Origin: Agromyces sp. 3263
GTDB taxonomy: Bacteria; Actinomycetota; Actinomycetes; Actinomycetales; Microbacteriaceae
DNA length: 64,000 bases
NCBI RefSeq assembly: GCF_031456545.1
Contig: NZ_JAVDUV010000001.1
Location: 682,001-746,000 of the forward strand
Direction of reading: 5' to 3'
Every line of letters starts with the position of its first letter. Position 1 is the first letter of the stretch. Below the pieces are notes generated by a model. That model saw only the letters and a list, made by a program, of their open reading frames with translations. It searched no databases and was not told the origin of the DNA. The position numbers and the translations under genes were made by a program. Positions 59,506 to 64,000 of this stretch are shown piece after piece.

Positions 59506-60042
59506 ATGCGCGCAGGACCGATCGCGGCCGTCGTGCTCACGGCGACGTTGGCGCTCTCGGCCTGTTCGCCGCAGTATGACGACGCGACGAAGGCGGACCT
59601 GCGGGCCCAGGTCATCGCCGTGAGCACCGCCAGCGCCGCAGGCGACTGGCCGACGGCGATCGCCGGACTCGATGAGCTCGCCACGGACGTGTCGAAGGCC
59701 CGCCGCGACGGCCGGCTCGACGACCAGCGCTTCGCGGCGATCGTGTCGGCGATGGACCTCGTGCGCCAGGACCTCGCGGCGGCCGTCGCCGCCGCCGAGA
59801 CCGAGGCAGAGCAGCAGCGACTGCTGGCCGAGCAGGCCCGGTTGCAGGAGCAGATCACGCAGCTGCAGGCCGACCGGTCCAAGCCGGCGCCGCCCGCGCC
59901 GGCGCAAGGCGACGACGGCAAGTCCGAGAAGGACGGCAAGGGTGGCAAAGACGGTGAGGAGGGCGAAGGCGAGGGGAAGAGCGAGGGCAGCGGCCGTGGC
60001 GGCAGCGGCATCGTGCCGGCCGCGGACCACCGGGAGCAGTGA
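59506..60042 (+). CDS. Lipoprotein with coiled-coil and charged tail
   Basis: A 178-residue predicted lipoprotein. The signal peptide ends in LALSAC with Cys20 as the lipidation site. Residues about 35-85 are helical (AVSTASAAGDWPTAIAGLDE...), residues about 85-125 form a coiled coil (ETEAEQQRLLAEQARLQEQI), and the end is a Lys/Asp/Glu/Gly-rich low-complexity tail (DDGKSEKDGKGGKDGEEG). It would sit outside the membrane, perhaps spanning the wall. No family recognised. The ATG at 59506 follows GGGGGTG. Confidence 0.75.
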   Translation: MRAGPIAAVVLTATLALSACSPQYDDATKADLRAQVIAVSTASAAGDWPTAIAGLDELATDVSKARRDGRLDDQRFAAIVSAMDLVRQDLAAAVAAAETEAEQQRLLAEQARLQEQITQLQADRSKPAPPAPAQGDDGKSEKDGKGGKDGEEGEGEGKSEGSGRGGSGIVPAADHREQ

Positions 60043-60114
60043 CGCCGGGCCTCGTCATAGGCTGGCGCATGCGGATGCCACGATCTCCGCTCCCCGACCC
60101 CTGGAGGCACGACC

Positions 60115-61200
60115 GTGCACGACGCGAGCACGCCGGACACGCCGGCGCTCCACCCCGACACCCTCGCCGTCATCGCCGGCCGCCCCGCGAAGACGCCCGA
60201 CCAGCCCATGAGCGTGCCCGTGCACCTCACCTCGACCTACGTCGCGGGCGGCGAGCTCGAGTACGGGCGGTACGGCAATCCCACGTGGACGGCCTTCGAG
60301 GAGACCCTCGGCGCCCTCGAGGGCGGCCGGTGCATCGCGTTCGCGTCGGGCATGGCCGCCATCGCCGCGGTGCTCGACCTGGTGGAGCCAGGCGGCACGG
60401 TCGTCGCGCCGAGGCACTCCTACACCGGAACCGTCGCTGCGCTCCAGGAGCGCGAGGAGCAGGGGCGCCTGCGGGCCGTCTACGTCGACATCACGGACAC
60501 CGCCGCCGTGGCCGCCGCCTGCGACGGCGCCGCGATGGTCTGGTTCGAGTCGCCGACGAACCCGGCCCTCGAGGTCGCCGACATCGCGGCGATCGCCCGC
60601 GCGGCGCACGAGCACGGCGCGCTGGTCGCCGTCGACAACACGTTCGCCACCCCGCTGCTGCAGCGTCCGCTCGCCCTCGGCGCCGACGTGGTCGTGCACT
60701 CGGCGACGAAGTACATCTCGGGCCACAGCGACGTGCTCATGGGCGCGGTGGTCACGGCGTCCGACGAGCTGGCCGACGCGACCGTGCAACGACGCTCGCT
60801 GCACGGCGCGATCCCGGCCCCGCTCGAGACGTTCCTCGCGCTGCGCGGGCTGCGCACCCTGCCGGTGCGGCTCGAACGCGCGCAGGCCACAGCGCAGGAG
60901 CTCGTGCGCCGGCTCGCCGGCCACCCGGCGCTCGAGGAGGTGCGCTACCCCGGCTTCGGCGCGATCGTCTCGATCGTCGTGCGCGGCGGCGCAGAGCCGG
61001 CCGACGCGCTCGTGCAGCGCACGAGCCTCTGGGTGCACGCGACCAGCCTGGGCGGCGTCGAGTCGACGTTCGAGCGGCGACGTCGCTGGGCGCTCGAGCA
61101 GCCCACGATTCCCGAGGGGCTCGTGCGGCTCTCGGTCGGGCTCGAGCACGTCGACGACCTGCACGGCGACCTCGTGCGGGCGCTCGACTCGCTCGGCTGA
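60115..61200 (+). CDS. PLP-dependent Cys/Met metabolism enzyme (cystathionine gamma-lyase/synthase family)
   Basis: A 361-residue PLP enzyme. Conserved pieces: YGRYGNPTWTAFEETLGALE (about 44-63), FASGMAAIAAVLDLVEPG, FESPTNPALEVADI, VAVDNTFATPLLQRPLALGA and the PLP lysine in HSATKYISGHSDVLMG. The SLGGVESTFE region near the C-terminus is also typical. It is shorter at the N-terminus than CGS. It may be cystathionine gamma-lyase, gamma-synthase or a methionine/homocysteine lyase; sequence alone does not separate these. The GTG at 60115 has CTGGAGG upstream. Confidence 0.88.
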   Translation: MHDASTPDTPALHPDTLAVIAGRPAKTPDQPMSVPVHLTSTYVAGGELEYGRYGNPTWTAFEETLGALEGGRCIAFASGMAAIAAVLDLVEPGGTVVAPRHSYTGTVAALQEREEQGRLRAVYVDITDTAAVAAACDGAAMVWFESPTNPALEVADIAAIARAAHEHGALVAVDNTFATPLLQRPLALGADVVVHSATKYISGHSDVLMGAVVTASDELADATVQRRSLHGAIPAPLETFLALRGLRTLPVRLERAQATAQELVRRLAGHPALEEVRYPGFGAIVSIVVRGGAEPADALVQRTSLWVHATSLGGVESTFERRRRWALEQPTIPEGLVRLSVGLEHVDDLHGDLVRALDSLG

Positions 61201-61205
61201 GCGCC

Positions 61206-62075
61206 TCAGTGCGCGTGGTCGAGCAGCCAGTCCATCGCGTCGGGCACCGTGTGGAGCACCGAGACGTGCCCGTCGTCGAGGCGCATCCACAGGGCGGCGT
61301 CGGGCAGGCGGCTGAGCATCCACGCCGCGTGCCGTCGTGGCACCACGCGGTCGCCCTCGCCCTGCACGAGGAGCACTGGCACGCGCACGTCCTCGAGCTC
61401 GAACCCCCACGGACGCGTGAACGCGACGTCGTCGTCGATGAGCCCGTCGTTCCCGAACGCCTCGGAGGCGGCGACATCCGCCCCGAGTGCCGACCAGGCG
61501 CCATCGAGCGCCTCGAAGTCGGCGGGCAGGAACTGCTCGGGGTCGAACTCCTCGATCTCGGCGAAGGCCGCGCGCTGCTCGCGACCCTCCCGTGCAGCGA
61601 GCAGCCCGCCGGGCGAGCGCATGCCCGAGAACCAGTCGAACGCGTCGGTGTACGGGGCGATGCCCGCGATCGTGACGACCGCGGTCACCCGCTCTGGAAG
61701 CAGCGCGGCCCCGGCCAGGGCGTGCGGCCCACCGCCCGATGCGCCCATCGCGGCAAAGCGTCCGACGCTGAACGCGTCGGCGACCGCGGCCGCGTCCTCC
61801 GCGGCCGAGGCGACGTCGCGGCCGGGATTCGGCGACGACCCGCCGTACGACGGTCGCCCGTACGAGAGCACCCGGATGCCGCGCGCCGCCGCCGCGGCCA
61901 GCACCGGCTCGAGCGGGGCACCCGTCTGCGGCGACCCGTGGTGCCAGACGAGCACCGGGCCCGCCGCGGCACCCGACCTGTTCGCGGCATCGGCTCCGTT
62001 CGCGGCATCCGCCCCGCTGTCGTAGGCGCGGAGCACGCGCCCGTCGTCGAGCCGCACGTCGATCGCCTGCACCAC
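61206..62075 (-). CDS. Alpha/beta hydrolase
   Basis: A 289-residue alpha/beta-hydrolase. The oxyanion HGSPQTG follows a central strand (VLVWHHGSP), the nucleophile is Ser in MGASGGGPHAL, the acid lies in VQGEGDRVVP and the histidine in RLDDGHVSVL. The GTG at 62075 is chosen for its GGGAGGA site; GTG at 62072 is equivalent. Ala/Asn repeats (AANGADAANRSGAAAG, about 23-38) near the start stem from copies of the GCGGCATCC word. Broad esterase or epoxide-hydrolase-like activity is possible. Confidence 0.87.
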   Translation of the reverse strand: MVQAIDVRLDDGRVLRAYDSGADAANGADAANRSGAAAGPVLVWHHGSPQTGAPLEPVLAAAAARGIRVLSYGRPSYGGSSPNPGRDVASAAEDAAAVADAFSVGRFAAMGASGGGPHALAGAALLPERVTAVVTIAGIAPYTDAFDWFSGMRSPGGLLAAREGREQRAAFAEIEEFDPEQFLPADFEALDGAWSALGADVAASEAFGNDGLIDDDVAFTRPWGFELEDVRVPVLLVQGEGDRVVPRRHAAWMLSRLPDAALWMRLDDGHVSVLHTVPDAMDWLLDHAH

Positions 62076-62132
62076 GTGGATCCTCCCGTCAACCCGCACG
62101 TCCGCTTCGGACGCCAAGCCTAGGCTGGGCGG

Positions 62133-62915
62133 GTGATCGGCGGCTTCTTCTCGGGTGTGCGGATGCTCGTGCGCGGCTTCGGCTTCTGGGCGCGACGCCC
62201 CGGGGTCATGCTGCTCGGGCTGATCCCGGCCGCCATCGTGTTCCTGCTCGTGGCCGGCGCGCTCGTGGCCCTCGGCTTCGGCCTGCCCGGCATCACCGAC
62301 TGGCTGACCCCGTTCGCCGACGAGTGGGTCGACCCGTGGCCGACGATCATCCGCAGCGCGATCGGCGCCATCCTGTTCGGCGCCGCCGTGGTGCTCGCGG
62401 CCGTGACCTTCACGGCCGTCACGCTCGCGGTGGGCGACCCCTTCTACGAACGCATCTGGCGTGCCGTCGAGGTCGAGCTCGGCGGCAGCGTGCCCGAGCA
62501 TGGCACGGGCTTCTGGCGCTCGGTGCGCGACTCGGCCGCGCTCATCGGGCTCGGCGTCTTCGCCGCGATGGGGGTCGCCGTCACCGGCTTCATCCCCGTC
62601 GTCGGCGCCGTGCTGGCGCCCGTGCTCGGCGTCGTGCTCTCGGGGCGGCTGCTGGCCATGGAGCTGAGCTCCCGGGCGTTCGAGGCCCGTGGCATCCCGG
62701 CATCCGATCGGAGGATGCTGCTGCGCGGCCACCGGGCGAAGGTGCTCGGCTTCGGCGTGGCCACCCAGCTCTGCTTCATGGTGCCGCTCGGGGCGGTGCT
62801 CGTGATGCCCGCGGCGGTCGCGGGCTCGACGTTGCTCGCCCGCTCGGTGCTCGACGCCGCGGGGGTCGCCGGCGTGGGCGGCGCGGACGCTTCCGTGCAC
62901 CCGATCGACGCGTAG
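62133..62915 (+). CDS. EI24/CysZ-like membrane protein
   Basis: A 260-residue membrane protein of the EI24 domain family: an N-terminal amphipathic MIGGFFSGVRMLVRGFGFW, about five or six membrane segments, and the mid-protein GDPFYERIWRAVEVELG (about 100-116) seen in CysZ-like proteins. CysZ imports sulfate in proteobacteria; the PLP sulfur enzyme two genes away makes a sulfur link attractive but unproven. TAGGCT ends 6 nt before the GTG start, so the mRNA is probably leaderless. Confidence 0.82.
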   Translation: MIGGFFSGVRMLVRGFGFWARRPGVMLLGLIPAAIVFLLVAGALVALGFGLPGITDWLTPFADEWVDPWPTIIRSAIGAILFGAAVVLAAVTFTAVTLAVGDPFYERIWRAVEVELGGSVPEHGTGFWRSVRDSAALIGLGVFAAMGVAVTGFIPVVGAVLAPVLGVVLSGRLLAMELSSRAFEARGIPASDRRMLLRGHRAKVLGFGVATQLCFMVPLGAVLVMPAAVAGSTLLARSVLDAAGVAGVGGADASVHPIDA

Positions 62916-62952
62916 CTGGCCCGGACCCCGCGCCGCGGCATCCGCCCCCGCC

Positions 62953-63014
62953 CCCCCGCCTCGGCACCGTCACCCTCCCCCGCCTCGGCACCGTCTCCCT
63001 CCCCCGCCGCACCC
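62953..63014. repeat. Tandem 24-bp repeat, about 2.6 copies
   Basis: Units 62953-62976 and 62977-63000 differ by one base; a partial third follows. It sits after the EI24 gene and before palindromic element C, in a 305-bp gap with no gene. Confidence 0.7.
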
Positions 63015-63029
63015 TTCACCGCCCGCGGC

Positions 63030-63115
63030 GGCGAAATGTAGGAACTTCCGCGCGGCACGCCGGTCGAGACGGATGCCGCGCGCGGCGCGTCGCCCCGAAC
63101 TTCCTCCATTTCGGC
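63030..63115. repeat. 86-bp palindromic element, copy C
   Basis: Ends GGCGAAATGTAGGAAC and the complement of GCCGAAATGGAGGAAGTT in inverted orientation, the same terminal words as copies A and B at almost the same length. The interior is different and GC-rich. It lies between convergent genes, flanked by two tandem repeats. Confidence 0.7.
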
Positions 63116-63116
63116 G

Positions 63117-63188
63117 GGGTGGAGCGGGGCGGCCGGGTGGAGCGCGGCGGCAGGGTGGAGCGCGGCGGAAGGGTGCAGCGCAGGCGGA
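63117..63188. repeat. Tandem 18-bp repeat, four copies
   Basis: Units start at 63117, 63135, 63153 and 63171. Units 2 and 3 differ by one base (GGGTGGAGCGCGGCGGMA); units 1 and 4 are diverged. It begins two bases after element C. Confidence 0.75.
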
Positions 63189-63220
63189 GGCGGGGGGGGC
63201 ACACGGCGGGCACCAGCAGC

Positions 63221-63823
63221 TCAGGCCTGCAGGCCGCCGGGCGCCTCGCCGTCGAAGAGCAGCATCGGCACCGGACCGAACGGCATCGACCGCACGCGCA
63301 GCCGCCGGATGTCGCGGCCGACGAAGCCCGCGTCCACGAGCGCCCGTTCGGTGTCGCGGTCCCAGTGGCATCCGTGGCAGACGCGCTTCGAGATGGGCGT
63401 GGCGACGCGCTGCACTGCCCGCTTCAGGGTGCGCGACGGGGCGAGGACGTGGTCGACGAACACGACGCGACCGCCGGGCACCAGCACCCGGCGCACCTCC
63501 GCGAGGGCGGCGGCGGGGTCGCCGACCGAGCAGAGCACGTAGGTGCCGACGACGGCGTCGACCGAGGCGTCGGGCAGCGGGATCCGCTCGGCGTGCGCGT
63601 CGAGGGGCGCGGCCTCGTGCCGCCACTCACGCGCCCGGATCGCGAGCTCGGCCCTCCGCTTGGCGTCGGGCTCGAGCCCCTGCCACTGCACGCCGGGATC
63701 GAACGCGCCGAAGTTGGCGCCGTCGCCCGCGCCGATCTCGAGCACGCGACCGCGCACCCGCCCCACGAACTCGCGCTCGAGGTCGTCGAGCGCGTCGTCG
63801 TCGATGAGGGGCGTCGTCACCAT
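63221..63823 (-). CDS. Class I SAM-dependent methyltransferase
   Basis: A 200-residue methyltransferase with motif I VLEIGAGDGANFGAF (about 27-41), the acidic end of strand 2 (LEPDAKRRA), motif II region VVGTYVLCSVGD and post-motif VLVPGGRVVFVDHV. It resembles METTL7-like and UbiE-like small-molecule methyltransferases, including a Cys/His pair in KRVCHGCHWDRDT. Substrate unknown. It is monocistronic as far as seen; the next minus-strand gene ends at 63896. Confidence 0.88.
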   Translation of the reverse strand: MVTTPLIDDDALDDLEREFVGRVRGRVLEIGAGDGANFGAFDPGVQWQGLEPDAKRRAELAIRAREWRHEAAPLDAHAERIPLPDASVDAVVGTYVLCSVGDPAAALAEVRRVLVPGGRVVFVDHVLAPSRTLKRAVQRVATPISKRVCHGCHWDRDTERALVDAGFVGRDIRRLRVRSMPFGPVPMLLFDGEAPGGLQA

Positions 63824-63895
63824 CGCACGGTACCGCGCCAGGCCCGACGCGTCAGCCCTGCGTCAGCCCTTCGTCGGGCCCGGTCGGCGCCCGGG

Positions 63896-64000
63896 TCAGC
63901 CCTGCACGCGCCCCGAACCGGCGGCGATGCGCTTCAGCAGCGGCGGCTTCGCGAGCACCCACGCCACGACCATGAGGGCGACGGATGCCGCGAACACCGT
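63896..64000 (-). CDS. C-terminal end of a gene running off the right edge
   Basis: The last 34 codons of a minus-strand frame: a hydrophobic segment (TVFAASVALMVVAWVLA) followed by a basic tail (KPPLLKR) and the stop TGA. It is probably the last membrane helix of an integral membrane protein. No family can be read from this part. Confidence 0.4.
   Translation of the reverse strand, partial: TVFAASVALMVVAWVLAKPPLLKRIAAGSGRVQG

Noticed and set aside
60069..60114. Leaderless start at ATG 60069 after TAGGCT
   Set aside because: The frame from that ATG is out of register with the PLP enzyme and gives Arg/Pro-rich sequence; the GTG at 60115 with CTGGAGG is the better start. The TAGGCT may still be the promoter.

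Overview
The window is very GC-rich (roughly 70 percent by eye), with gene density and codon use typical of Actinobacteria. The 9-mer GCGGCATCC and its complement recur throughout, the operons are sugar-catabolic, regulators are of LacI, MarR and IclR type, and many genes appear to lack leaders. Together these suggest a soil or plant-associated member of the Microbacteriaceae (Agromyces-like). That placement is an inference from style; there is no rRNA or other marker gene here. I see no tRNA, rRNA, CRISPR array, prophage or insertion sequence.

Left third (1-20400): carbohydrate utilisation. A minus-strand locus holds a LacI regulator, a degenerate M24-fold protein, a PmoA-family protein, a cupin, a Gfo/Idh/MocA oxidoreductase, a GH43-like hydrolase, an ABC sugar-binding lipoprotein and the first codons of the next gene, probably a permease. 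Divergent from it is a plus-strand operon with nearly every gene overlapping the next: an SDR dehydrogenase, a KdgD-type dehydratase, an enolase-superfamily sugar-acid dehydratase, an oxoglutarate-semialdehyde dehydrogenase and an MFS carrier. Read in order, these fit an oxidative uronate/aldarate route to 2-oxoglutarate. A second LacI gene, another Gfo/Idh/MocA enzyme and a triad (Gfo/Idh, DUF993 aldolase-like protein, TIM-barrel isomerase) follow. Near-identical palindromes around GGGAAAGCGCTNTCCC precede nearly all of these units, so they look like one LacI-type regulon.

Middle (20400-41500): a membrane protein, a DUF4062/STAND ATPase with TPR-like repeats, a response-regulator/thioredoxin-reductase fusion without its redox cysteines, an ABC exporter, an Eis-like acetyltransferase, and a three-gene sugar ABC importer preceded by both a LacI-like and a TetR-like operator. 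Then come an AI-2E-type membrane protein, a Ser/Thr kinase, an MFS exporter, a lipase-maturation-factor-like protein, a phytoene-desaturase-like oxidoreductase, a Nudix hydrolase and an MBL-fold hydrolase.

Right third (41500-64000): two MarR/oxidoreductase divergent pairs that share an operator sequence; two tandem ClpP genes, one lacking the catalytic serine; a ClgR-like XRE regulator; and a metalloprotease-like protein with an actinobacterial LQRxxGNRAV-type N-terminal motif. These are followed by an MFS exporter behind a DtxR/IdeR-like box, an NhaA-DsbA fusion, a glycosyltransferase, a nitroreductase, a second AI-2E-type protein, a sirtuin, a uracil-DNA-glycosylase-like protein, an IclR regulator with an archaeal/Thermotoga-type adenosylhomocysteinase, a lipoprotein, a PLP-dependent sulfur enzyme, an alpha/beta hydrolase, an EI24/CysZ protein and a methyltransferase.

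Three intergenic gaps hold copies of an 85-86 bp element with inverted GCCGAAATGGAGGAA-type ends. It is the most element-like unexplained structure in the window.
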